From Cupriavidus taiwanensis LMG 19424 (lineage in GTDB: Bacteria; Pseudomonadota; Gammaproteobacteria; Burkholderiales; Burkholderiaceae), in the NCBI RefSeq assembly GCF_000069785.1, contig NC_010528.1, positions 124,001 through 188,000 of the forward strand: a stretch of DNA of 64,000 bases, read 5' to 3'. Below, one piece after another: positions 1 through 9,916 of this stretch; position 1 is the stretch's first letter; every line of letters begins with the position of its first letter. The notes below the pieces were generated by a model, which made no database searches, was not told where the DNA came from, and was given only the letters and a program-made list of their open reading frames with translations. Position numbers and translations under genes: made by a program.

Positions 1-566
1 CGCTGGGCATGCTCAAGGCAGAGCAGGCGCAGCAGCTCAAGGAAGCCGGCCTGGACTACTACAACCACAACCTCGATACCTCGCCCGAGTTCTACGGCAA
101 GATCATCACCACGCGTACCTACCAGGACCGGCTCGACACCATCGGCTATGTGCGCGACGCCGGCATCAACGTCTGCTGCGGCGGCATCGTCGGCATGGGC
201 GAGTCGCGCGAGGCGCGCGCGGGCCTGATCGCGCAGCTCGCCAACATGGACCCGTATCCGGAATCGGTGCCGATCAACAACCTGGTGCAGGTCGAGGGCA
301 CGCCGCTGGCCGGCACCGAGGCGCTGGACCCGTTCGAATTCGTGCGCACCATTGCCGTGGCGCGCATCACCATGCCGCGCGCCATGGTGCGCCTGTCGGC
401 CGGCCGCGAGGCCATGGACGAAGCGCTGCAGGCGCTGTGCTTCATGGCCGGCGCCAATTCGATCTTCTACGGCGAAAAGCTGCTGACCACCGGCAACCCG
501 CAGGCCGACCGCGACCGCGCGCTGCTGGCCCGCCTCGACATCCGCGCCGAGGGCTACGCGGGATGA
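1..566 (+). CDS. bioB: Biotin synthase, C-terminal part (5' end outside window)
   Basis: This is the C-terminal ~188 residues of biotin synthase, the radical-SAM enzyme that inserts sulfur into dethiobiotin. The reading frame is open from the window edge. The visible part carries the YNHNLDTS segment, the GGIVGMGES strand-loop of the TIM barrel, and the [11 protein letters not shown] and SAGREAM segments typical of BioB. The CX3CX2C cluster motif lies upstream of the window and cannot be checked. The next gene on the same strand encodes a biotin-carrying carboxylase subunit, so cofactor synthesis and a user of the cofactor are adjacent. Identification is firm. Confidence 0.96.
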
Positions 567-636
567 TGTGACAGGAAAGTGCCCGCTGGACGGCGCGCCG
601 CCGTAATATCCCGGTTAGGGATAACAAGGAGGGCGC

Positions 637-2655
<2,019 letters not shown>

Positions 2656-2847
2656 GCGGCGGCTGCCGGTCCGGCGTCACGTATCACGGGCCGGCGCTGT
2701 CGCGACGCGGAACAGGAAGGACCAATAGCCGCCGCCACGCCGCCCGGCACATGGCGGGCGTGCCCACGATGCCGCCCGCCATTCGCCCCCGCGACGCATT
2801 CCTCTGCCAAAATAGCCCTTTGCACCACCAGAGTCGCTGGAGACATC

Positions 2848-3789
2848 ATGAAGTTGCAGTTGTACGTTCCCGATGGCCGTTACCAACCGTGGATCGAAGG
2901 CTTCGCCGAGGCGCTGCCCGAAGCCACATGCGTGACCTGGGACGACAGCCGCGGCGAATCTGCCGATTACGCGGTGGTCTGGCGCCCTCCCGCCGACATG
3001 CTGCGCGGCCGCACCGACCTGAAGGCGGTATTCAACCTGGGCGCCGGGGTCGATGGCATCCTGCGCCTGCGCGACGAGGATCCGCAGGCGCTGCCGGCCG
3101 GCGTGCCGATCGTGCGGCTGGACGACGCCGGCATGGCGGCGCAGATGGCCGAATACGTCACCTCTGCCGTGCTGCGCTATTTCCGCCGGCTGGACGAGTA
3201 CGCCGCACAGGCGCAGGCGGGCAAGTGGAAATTCCTCAAGCCGCATCGCCGCTCTGACTTCACTATCGGCGTGATGGGCATCGGCACGCTCGGCACCCAT
3301 ATCGCCCGCACGCTGGCCGGCTTCGGCTTCCCGGTGCGCGGCTGGAGCCGCACCGCGCGCGCCGTCGAGGGCGTGGTGGGATTCCACGGCGATGCCGGCC
3401 GCGCGCCGTTCCTGGACGGCCTGCGCGTGCTGGTCAACGTGCTGCCGCTGACGCCGCAGACCGAGAACATCCTGAATGGCGAACTGTTCGGCAAGCTGGC
3501 GCAGGGCGCCTACGTGATCAATGTCGCGCGCGGCCAGCACCTGGTCGAAGCCGACCTGCTCGCGGCGGTGCAGGCGGGCCAGATCGCGGGCGCCACGCTG
3601 GACGTGTTCCGCACCGAGCCGCTGCCCGCCGAACACCCGTTCTGGCAGGAGCCGCGCATCACCATGACGCCGCATATCTCCGCGCTGACGCTGCGCGAGG
3701 ACAGCATCGCGCAGATTGCCGGCAAGATCCGCGCGCTGCGCGCCGGCCAGCCGATCGCGGGCGTGGTCGACCTGCAGCGCGGCTACTGA
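2848..3789 (+). CDS. ghrA: Glyoxylate/hydroxypyruvate reductase A-like 2-hydroxyacid dehydrogenase
   Basis: The 313-residue protein resembles GhrA over its full length. It has a Rossmann loop GIGTLG at about 147, LNVLPLTPQT, and the catalytic set of Arg in NVARGQH, Glu in RTEPLPAEHP and His in TPHISA. The family reduces glyoxylate or hydroxypyruvate with NADPH in the cytoplasm. The C-terminal DLQRGY matches the GhrA ending. It lies between the carboxylase and HMG-CoA lyase genes with short gaps and may be cotranscribed, although its link to leucine catabolism is not obvious. The exact substrate is inferred. Confidence 0.82.
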   Translation: MKLQLYVPDGRYQPWIEGFAEALPEATCVTWDDSRGESADYAVVWRPPADMLRGRTDLKAVFNLGAGVDGILRLRDEDPQALPAGVPIVRLDDAGMAAQMAEYVTSAVLRYFRRLDEYAAQAQAGKWKFLKPHRRSDFTIGVMGIGTLGTHIARTLAGFGFPVRGWSRTARAVEGVVGFHGDAGRAPFLDGLRVLVNVLPLTPQTENILNGELFGKLAQGAYVINVARGQHLVEADLLAAVQAGQIAGATLDVFRTEPLPAEHPFWQEPRITMTPHISALTLREDSIAQIAGKIRALRAGQPIAGVVDLQRGY

Positions 3790-3838
3790 CCAGCCATACC
3801 CGCCCCATACCCCACCGGATAATCGACAGGAGACAGCC

Positions 3839-4774
3839 ATGACCATGCCTAACTACGTGAAGATCGTTGAAGTGGGCCCGCGCGACGGCCTGCAGAACGA
3901 GAAGGCAATGGTGCCGACGGACGTGAAGGTCGCGCTGATCAACCAGCTGACCGACGCCGGCTTTGTCAATATCGAGGCCGCCTCGTTCGTGTCGCCCAAA
4001 TGGGTGCCGCAGATGGCCGACGGCGCCGAGGTGATGGCGCGCATCCAGCGCCGCGCGGGCACGCTGTATTCGGCGCTGACGCCGAACATGAAGGGCTTCG
4101 AGGGCGCGATCGCGGCCGGCGCCGACGAGGTGGTGATCTTCGGCGCGGCCAGCGAGGCGTTCTCGCAGAAGAACATCAACTGCTCGATCGCCGAGTCGAT
4201 CGCGCGCTTCGCGCCGGTGGCGGCGGCGGCCAAAGAGCAGGGCGTGCGCCTGCGCGGCAGCATCTCGTGCGCGCTCGGCTGCCCCTACCAGGGCGAGGTG
4301 CCGGTCAGTTCGGTGGTCGACGTGGTGCGGCGCATGCGCGAGCTGGGCTGCGACGAGATCGACATCGCCGACACCATCGGCGTGGGCACGCCCGGGCGCG
4401 TGCAGGAAGTGATGCGCGCCGCCGCGGCGGAATTTGCGCTGGACCGGATCTCCGGCCATTTCCACGACACCTACGGCCAGGCCCTGTCCAACATCCTGGC
4501 CAGCCTGGAAGTGGGCGTCGCGATCTTCCACGCCTCGGTCGCGGGCCTGGGCGGCTGCCCCTATGCCAAGGGCGCCACCGGCAACGTTGCCACCGAAGAC
4601 GTGCTCTACATGCTGCACGGCATGGGCATCCACACCGGCATCGACCTGGAAGCGGTGGTCCGCGCCGGCGACTACATCTCGCAGGCGATCGGCCGCGCCA
4701 ACAGTTCGCGCGTGGGCCGCGCCCTGCTGACCAAATGGGCCGCCGCCAGCGACGCGGCACCGGCGTGCGTGTAA
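3839..4774 (+). CDS. mvaB: Hydroxymethylglutaryl-CoA lyase
   Basis: This enzyme cleaves HMG-CoA to acetoacetate and acetyl-CoA, the last step of leucine degradation. The 311-residue protein has the N-terminal VEVGPRDGLQNEK metal/substrate loop, DTIGVGTP, HFHDTYGQALSN, and the active-site loop GGCPYAKGATGNVATED containing the catalytic cysteine. An AGGAG site precedes the ATG at 3839; an open frame upstream of it overlaps the preceding gene and is not needed. It pairs functionally with the carboxylase alpha subunit at 637-2655. Confidence 0.95.
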   Translation: MTMPNYVKIVEVGPRDGLQNEKAMVPTDVKVALINQLTDAGFVNIEAASFVSPKWVPQMADGAEVMARIQRRAGTLYSALTPNMKGFEGAIAAGADEVVIFGAASEAFSQKNINCSIAESIARFAPVAAAAKEQGVRLRGSISCALGCPYQGEVPVSSVVDVVRRMRELGCDEIDIADTIGVGTPGRVQEVMRAAAAEFALDRISGHFHDTYGQALSNILASLEVGVAIFHASVAGLGGCPYAKGATGNVATEDVLYMLHGMGIHTGIDLEAVVRAGDYISQAIGRANSSRVGRALLTKWAAASDAAPACV

Positions 4775-4799
4775 TGCGCGGCGGCAAACAGGAGCAAGC

Positions 4800-5318
4800 A
4801 TGACGATGCCTGACCAGGCGCTGCCCGAATCCGCGCAGCGCGTCGCGGACCTGCTCGCCGGGATCGGCCACGACCGGCCGGTGGTGATGCTGCCCGCGAC
4901 CGGCAAGACCTCGGCCGAGGCCGCGGCGGGGCTGGGCTGCAGCGTGGCGGAGATCGCCAAGTCCATCATCTTCCGCCGCGTCGCCGACGATGCGCCGGTG
5001 CTGGTGATCGCCAGCGGCAGCAACCGCGTCGACGAGGCCAAGGTTGCCGCGCGCGTGGGCGCGCTGGGCAAGGCCGACGCGCGCTTCGTGCGCGAGAAGA
5101 CCGGCTATGCCATCGGCGGCGTCTGCCCGATCGGCCATGCGGTGGCGCCGGTGATGCTGCTGGACCAGGACCTGTTCCGCTACGACAGCCTGTGGGCCGC
5201 GGCGGGCCATCCGCATGCGGTGTTCAACCTGACGCCGCACCAGCTGCAGCAGATGACCGGGGCCGAAGTGGCCGATGTCGCGATCGCGGCCGCGGGCACT
5301 CCCGGAGCGGCGGCATGA
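4800..5318 (+). CDS. YbaK/EbsC (aminoacyl-tRNA editing domain) family protein
   Basis: The 172-residue protein is a single YbaK/ProX-type editing domain. Family members hydrolyse mischarged tRNAs in trans. Visible family features are the KSIIFR strand, the SGSNRVDEAKV segment and the GYAIGGVCPIGH loop. An AGGAG site stands before the ATG. The stop overlaps the start of the next gene as ATGA, so the two are translationally coupled. The tRNA substrate cannot be named from sequence. Confidence 0.88.
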   Translation: MTMPDQALPESAQRVADLLAGIGHDRPVVMLPATGKTSAEAAAGLGCSVAEIAKSIIFRRVADDAPVLVIASGSNRVDEAKVAARVGALGKADARFVREKTGYAIGGVCPIGHAVAPVMLLDQDLFRYDSLWAAAGHPHAVFNLTPHQLQQMTGAEVADVAIAAAGTPGAAA

Positions 5319-5743
5319 GCCCGGACCTGCGCCCCGGGCTGGCGTTCAGCTGGCAGTACACGGTGCCGCCCAAGGCCACGGTGCCGCGCCTGTATGACGA
5401 TATCCCGGGCTGCCCGGAGATGCCCGACGTGCTGGCCACCGGCTACCTGGTCGGCATCATGGAGTGCGCCTGCCTGCAGATGCTGCGCGAGCACCTGGAC
5501 TGGCCGCGCGAGCAGTCGCTCGGCACGCTGGTCAGTTTCTCGCACCTGGCGCCGACACCGCCGGGCATGACCGTGACGGTCAAGGGCGAACTGGTCGAAG
5601 TGGACGGGCGCCGCCTGCGTTTCCAGCTGAGCGCATGGGACGGCGAGGACAAGATCTCCGAGGGCGTGCACGAGCGCCACCTGATCGACGCCGGCCGCTT
5701 CAACCAGAAGGTCGCGGCCAAGGCCGCGCGCGCGGCGGGCTGA
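5315..5743 (+). CDS. Hotdog-fold thioesterase family protein
   Basis: The 142-residue protein resembles the fluoroacetyl-CoA-specific thioesterase-like (FlK-like) hotdog family: an N-terminal strand with TVPRLYDD, a central helix with MPDVLATGYLVGIMECACLQML, then THV-like strands and a VHERHLID ending. Members hydrolyse small acyl-CoAs in the cytoplasm. The ATG at 5315 overlaps the preceding stop; the frame is open further upstream, but only this start has coupling support. The substrate is unknown. Confidence 0.78.
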   Translation: MSPDLRPGLAFSWQYTVPPKATVPRLYDDIPGCPEMPDVLATGYLVGIMECACLQMLREHLDWPREQSLGTLVSFSHLAPTPPGMTVTVKGELVEVDGRRLRFQLSAWDGEDKISEGVHERHLIDAGRFNQKVAAKAARAAG

Positions 5744-6007
5744 GTGGCGAGCGCGCGCAACGCCATGGCCCTCACACCTGCCGAGCTGGCCGCTCAGGCC
5801 GACGCCGCACAGCGGGCCTCGCCGGTGCCGTCGCCATGCCGCAACGTCTGCCGCATGGATCCGGCCACCGGCTACTGCGCAGGCTGCCTGCGCACCATCG
5901 AAGAGATTGCCGGCTGGTCGTCCGCCGGCGATGAAGACAAGCGCCGCATCTGGGCGCAACTGCCGCAGCGCGCCGCATGGCTGGCAGGCGAGGAGACATC
6001 CCCTTGA
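5744..6007 (+). CDS. DUF1289 family small cysteine-rich protein
   Basis: This is an 87-residue protein if it starts at GTG 5744, directly after the preceding stop, or about 80 residues from ATG 5765. It has the DUF1289 core SPCRNVCRMDPATGYCAGC followed by RTIEEIAGWSS and a WAQLPQR helix. The four conserved cysteines suggest metal binding; no biochemical function is established for the family. The end overlaps the next gene by TTGA, so it sits in a tight operon with the flanking hydrolases. Confidence 0.82.
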   Translation: MASARNAMALTPAELAAQADAAQRASPVPSPCRNVCRMDPATGYCAGCLRTIEEIAGWSSAGDEDKRRIWAQLPQRAAWLAGEETSP

Positions 6008-6933
6008 GCGAACGCCCGGTCCCGCAGTTGCCGGCCACCATGCGCGTGTTCGAGCGCGGCTGGCTGTCGGCAAACAATATCCTGTTCGCTGAGGGCGACG
6101 ATACGGTGCTGGTCGATACCGGCTACGTCACCCACGCGCCGCAGACGGTGGCGCTGGTGGCGACCGCCTTGCAGGGCCGGCCGCTCGCACGCGTGATCAA
6201 TACCCATCTCCACTCCGACCACTGCGGCGGCAACGCCGCGCTGCAGGCGCGTTGGCAGCCGCGCACCGCGATCCCCGCGGCCGAGGCCGCGGCCGTTGCC
6301 GCGTGGGATACGGAAGCGCTCAGCTACAAGGCCACCGGCCAGCAGTGCGACCGCTTCAGCTTCGACAGCGTGCTCAGCGACGGCGACACGCTGCGCCTGG
6401 GCGGCATCGACTGGCAGGTGGTGGCGGCCCCCGGCCATGACCCGCACGCGGTGATGCTGTTCGCGCCGGCCGAGCGCATCCTGATCTCCGGCGACGCGCT
6501 CTGGGAGAACGGCTTCGGCGTGATCTTTCCCGAGCTCGAAGGCGAGAGCGGCTTTGCCGAACAGGCGGCCGTGCTGGCGCGCATCGCGCAACTCGATGTA
6601 CGCGTGGTGATCCCGGGCCACGGCAGCATGTTCACCGACGTCGCCGCGGCGGTCGAACGCGCGCAGGGGCGCCTGGCGTACCTGAGCGCCGACCCGTCGC
6701 GCAATGCCGCGCACGCGGTCAAGGTGCTGGTGAAATTCAAGCTGCTGGAGGCGCAGCGGATGACGCTGGCGGCATTGGCCGCCTGGATGGAGGCGGCACC
6801 GCTGATGGCGCACATGCGCGAGCGCTTTATGCCGGAGCAGCAGATGGCCGAGATCTGCGCGCAGACGGTGGGGGCGCTGGCGCGGGTGGGGGCGGCGCAG
6901 ATCGAGGGGGAGTGGGTGGTGAATCGGGATTAG
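6004..6933 (+). CDS. Metallo-beta-lactamase fold hydrolase
   Basis: The 309-residue MBL-fold protein has the binuclear zinc motif HLHSDHCGG (HxHxDH), a GHDPHAV histidine, the SGDALWENG aspartate and a PGHGSMFTD histidine. The long C-terminal helical extension is common in lactonase-like or glyoxalase II-like members. The start is best placed at TTG 6004: a strong GAGGAGA site at 5990-5996 is correctly spaced from it, and TTGA overlaps the preceding stop. An in-frame ATG at 5977 lies upstream of that site and has none of its own. The substrate is unknown. Confidence 0.85.
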   Translation: MSERPVPQLPATMRVFERGWLSANNILFAEGDDTVLVDTGYVTHAPQTVALVATALQGRPLARVINTHLHSDHCGGNAALQARWQPRTAIPAAEAAAVAAWDTEALSYKATGQQCDRFSFDSVLSDGDTLRLGGIDWQVVAAPGHDPHAVMLFAPAERILISGDALWENGFGVIFPELEGESGFAEQAAVLARIAQLDVRVVIPGHGSMFTDVAAAVERAQGRLAYLSADPSRNAAHAVKVLVKFKLLEAQRMTLAALAAWMEAAPLMAHMRERFMPEQQMAEICAQTVGALARVGAAQIEGEWVVNRD

Positions 6934-6967
6934 GTTTGTCTGAAGTGTGTTGGGGATCGACGCGCCT

Positions 6968-7102
6968 GCCCTCTCCCCCGCCCCTCTCCCGCAAGCGGGA
7001 GAGGGGAGAACCCCGCTGGCCTTTGGACCATGGCCACGGCATCAAACTTTCGCTGGTTTGCTCCCCTATCCCGCGCGCGGGAGAGGGGCCGGGGGAGAGG
7101 GC
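6968..7102. repeat. REP-like palindromic element pair with outer inverted repeats
   Basis: Two hairpins sit in tandem. The first is a perfect 12-bp stem with an AA loop at 6981-7006 (CCCCTCTCCCGC / GCGGGAGAGGGG). The second, at 7063-7088, has the same arms with one mismatch. A 13-bp inverted repeat, GCCCTCTCCCCCG at 6968-6980 and its complement at 7090-7102, frames the pair, so the whole 135 bp looks like a composite REP/BIME or small non-autonomous element. Related single hairpins occur at 59615-59636 and 63238-63267. It lies between two convergent genes and may also act as a terminator. Confidence 0.75.
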
Positions 7103-7149
7103 CGGTGCCTCCACGAAGTACCGCCCCCGCTCGCACCGCAGTCTTGTCT

Positions 7150-9345
7150 TCAGAACGACGTCCTGAACCCAACCTTCACACTCCTGCCCGCCATCGGCGC
7201 GATATCCCGCAGGATCGACGCCGCGTTGCGCGCGTCCTGGTTGGTCAGGTTGTCGCCGCGCAGGTACACCAGCGTCTGCGTCCCCGCCGCCTTGAACTTG
7301 TAGGTCAGCGCCAGGCTCAGCAGCGTGTAGGCATCGGTCGGCGTGTCGTTGGACGGCACGCGCGTCTGCTTGGCCGCGTAGGTGACGTCCACGCGCGCGC
7401 CCCATGGCCCGGCGCCATACACCAGGGCGCCGCCCAGGCGCAGCGGTGCGAGGCGCGGCAGCGGTTCGCCGGTGTCGCGGTTTTCGCCGCGCACGTAGTC
7501 GGCACGCGCCTCGAAGTCCAGCGTGTCGCTGCTGGTCAGCATCTTCTGCAGCAGGCGTGTCTTGCCTTCCGCCTCGAAGCCGTACAGCGTGGCCGGCACG
7601 CCCAGGTACTGGAACTCGGGCAGCGCGTCCGGGCTGCCGGCCGCGACCACGTCGCCCGCCTCGTCGCGCGCGCGGCCGGTGGCGCTGAGCGCGAGGTAGT
7701 TGGCAAAGCGGCTGTAGTAGCCCGACACGCCGGCGCTGTGCGCGCCGGACTTGAAGCGCACGCCCAGGTCGATCGAGGTCGCGCGCTCCTTGTTGGCATT
7801 GGGGTCGCCCACTTCCCAGGCGCCGGTGGCGACATGGGGGCCGTTGGCGTACAGCTCGTAGAAGGTCGGCGCGCGCTCCGTGTAGGACAGGTTGCTGGTC
7901 AGCGACCATGCGGGGTTCATCTTGTACAGCAGGCCGGCCGAGGCGCTGGTGGCGTTGAAGCTGCGGCTGGCGTCGGCGAAGCGGTCATTGCCGTTGGCAC
8001 TGGCCTTGACGCTGCTGTGGTCGAGCCGGCCGCCGAAGTTCAGCTTCAGGTCGCCGCCGGCCGTGAGGGGCAGTTCTTCGAACAGGAACAGCGCGGCGTT
8101 GTCGGTGTTGGTGCTGGGCACGAAGGCCTCTTCGCCCAGCGCCGAGAAGTTGGTGTGGCCGAACTGCGTGCCGACCACGCCCGTCATGTTGCCGATCTTT
8201 GCATGGCGCGCCTCGAAGCGCGCATCCCAGCCGCGGTTCTTGAAGATCGTGCCGGTCTCGCCGTCCTCGATTTCGCGGTGCTCGTAGTCGGTAAAGCTGA
8301 CCTTGCCCTTGACCGACTCGAACCAGCCGCCGGTATTGCCGGCGAGGTTGCGCGCCTCGCCTTCCAGCGCGAAGCGGTCCTGCTTCATCTTCAGCCGCAC
8401 CGCGTCCTCGGCGGGCGTGCCGTAGTCGTTGCGGTAGGCGCTGTAGTTGGCGCCGAGGAAGCCATCGGCCCAGGTGTAGGAGCCGCCCAGCGAGCCGCCC
8501 TGCTGGTCTGCGCTGGTGTTGGGCAGGCGACCGTAGGGTTCGGCCTCGCCTTCGGGCAGCGGCTCGGCGTTGCGCAGGCGGTCGCTGCGCGCGTAGCCGG
8601 GGATGCGCAGGTCGCTGGTTTTGCGGGCAAAGGCATCGGCGTGGACGGCAAACTTGCCGTTGCCCGCCTCGATCAGCGCGCTGGCGTTGCGCGCCTGGTC
8701 GCCGCCGGCGGTGGCGCTGGCATCGACCGCGCCGCCGACGCCTTCGATCGGCTCCTTCGGAATGCGGTTGTCGATCACGTTGACCACGCCGCCGATGGCA
8801 TTGCCGCCGTACATCAGCGCCGCCGGGCCGCGCACGACTTCGATGCGCTCGGCCACCAGCGGATCCACCGGCACGGCGTGGTCGTAGGACAGCGTCGAGG
8901 CGTCCACCGTGGTGCCGCCGTTCTGCAGCACCTTGATACGGTCGCCGTCCAGGCCGCGGATGACCGGCCGGCTGGCATTGGGGCCGAAGTAGGTGGACGA
9001 CACCCCCGGCAGCTTGTCCAGGGTCTCGCCCAGCGTGCTGGCCTGGCGCACGGTCAGCGCGTCGCCGCCCAGCGTCGAGACCGGCGCCACCATGTCGTTC
9101 AGGTCGCTGCCCAGCGGGTTGGCGGTGACCACCACCTCGCGCAGCGTGGCGGCCGCGGGGGCCGAGGCGGGCGTGGCCGGCGCGGCATCGGCGGCAGGCG
9201 CCGTGGCGGTCTGCGCCAGCGCGGCGGGTGCCACGAAAGCTGTGGCCAGCGTGGTGGTCAGGGAGGCGGCAAGTGCCGCCAGCGGGGTCAGGCGCGGGGC
9301 GACGGATCGGGTGTAACGGCGGGCGGTGTAACGGTTCTTCGACAT
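7150..9345 (-). CDS. TonB-dependent outer-membrane receptor, probably for zinc (ZnuD-like)
   Basis: The protein has 731 residues: a signal peptide (cleavage likely after APAALAQ near 45), an Ala/Pro-rich spacer, a plug domain with TLREVVVTANPL (TonB box region), GETLDKLPGVSSTYFGPNASRPVIRGLDGDR, and RIEVVRGPAALMYGGNAIGGVVNVIDNRI, then a beta barrel ending in VKVGFRTSF with a terminal Phe. The ATG at 9345 gives the signal peptide at the N-terminus; longer upstream reading has none. It is the last gene of a probable cobW1-small membrane protein-receptor operon with a candidate Zur operator, hence zinc as the likely ligand. The metal is inferred from context. Confidence 0.88.
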   Translation of the reverse strand: MSKNRYTARRYTRSVAPRLTPLAALAASLTTTLATAFVAPAALAQTATAPAADAAPATPASAPAAATLREVVVTANPLGSDLNDMVAPVSTLGGDALTVRQASTLGETLDKLPGVSSTYFGPNASRPVIRGLDGDRIKVLQNGGTTVDASTLSYDHAVPVDPLVAERIEVVRGPAALMYGGNAIGGVVNVIDNRIPKEPIEGVGGAVDASATAGGDQARNASALIEAGNGKFAVHADAFARKTSDLRIPGYARSDRLRNAEPLPEGEAEPYGRLPNTSADQQGGSLGGSYTWADGFLGANYSAYRNDYGTPAEDAVRLKMKQDRFALEGEARNLAGNTGGWFESVKGKVSFTDYEHREIEDGETGTIFKNRGWDARFEARHAKIGNMTGVVGTQFGHTNFSALGEEAFVPSTNTDNAALFLFEELPLTAGGDLKLNFGGRLDHSSVKASANGNDRFADASRSFNATSASAGLLYKMNPAWSLTSNLSYTERAPTFYELYANGPHVATGAWEVGDPNANKERATSIDLGVRFKSGAHSAGVSGYYSRFANYLALSATGRARDEAGDVVAAGSPDALPEFQYLGVPATLYGFEAEGKTRLLQKMLTSSDTLDFEARADYVRGENRDTGEPLPRLAPLRLGGALVYGAGPWGARVDVTYAAKQTRVPSNDTPTDAYTLLSLALTYKFKAAGTQTLVYLRGDNLTNQDARNAASILRDIAPMAGRSVKVGFRTSF

Positions 9346-9502
9346 GGCGCGCGGAGCAATGCAGTGGCGATCGGCCCGGCTGGCACGGCGGCGTCCGGCC
9401 AGGCGCGGCGCGCCCGCGAGGGGCGTGGCGGCGCGGCCGGAAGGGCGCGTGTTCAGTCGGAATGCGTAAGGCGGCGGGTGCGCGGCAATGGCCGCGTCCC
9501 GG

Positions 9503-9916
9503 TCAGGCGAGGACGATGGCCAGCGCCGGTGGCGCGCGCGATTGGAAGGGATGGGCAGTGGGCAGGTCGGGCCAGCGCCAGGCGAGGCTCGCCGGCTTGA
9601 CCGGTTTGCCGAAGGCAAGCTGCAGCGGCGGCAGCTTGCCGCTATGCATATCGGCGACGGTGGCGCCATCGAACAGCACGCACGAGTGCGCGCCGAAAAC
9701 CTGAGCCAGCGGATGCGGGTCAGGGTCGGACGCGGCGGTGGTGCTGGCGGTGGTGTCGACTACCGCCGCAGCCCCAGCCGGAGCCGGCAGGCCGCCGTGG
9801 ACGATGCGGTGGGTCAGCCCGGCATGCTGCGCCAGCAGCAGGCACAGCGCCAGCCACAGCGCGGACCAGAGGCCCGGGCCGTGCACGCGCAGGCGGGCCA
9901 ACCAGTCAGTGCGCAT
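9503..9916 (-). CDS. Small membrane-anchored protein in the zinc operon (function unknown)
   Basis: This 137-residue protein overlaps the end of cobW1 by 11 bp. It has one N-terminal hydrophobic segment (about 15-30, LWSALWLALCLLLAQ) followed by a probably periplasmic stretch containing several His residues (HAGLTHRIVHGG) and HSCVLFDGATVADMH. It resembles the short DUF2946-like proteins that accompany metal-uptake genes, but I cannot assign it securely. Its position between a COG0523 GTPase and a TonB receptor suggests a part in zinc handling. Confidence 0.65.
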   Translation of the reverse strand: MRTDWLARLRVHGPGLWSALWLALCLLLAQHAGLTHRIVHGGLPAPAGAAAVVDTTASTTAASDPDPHPLAQVFGAHSCVLFDGATVADMHSGKLPPLQLAFGKPVKPASLAWRWPDLPTAHPFQSRAPPALAIVLA

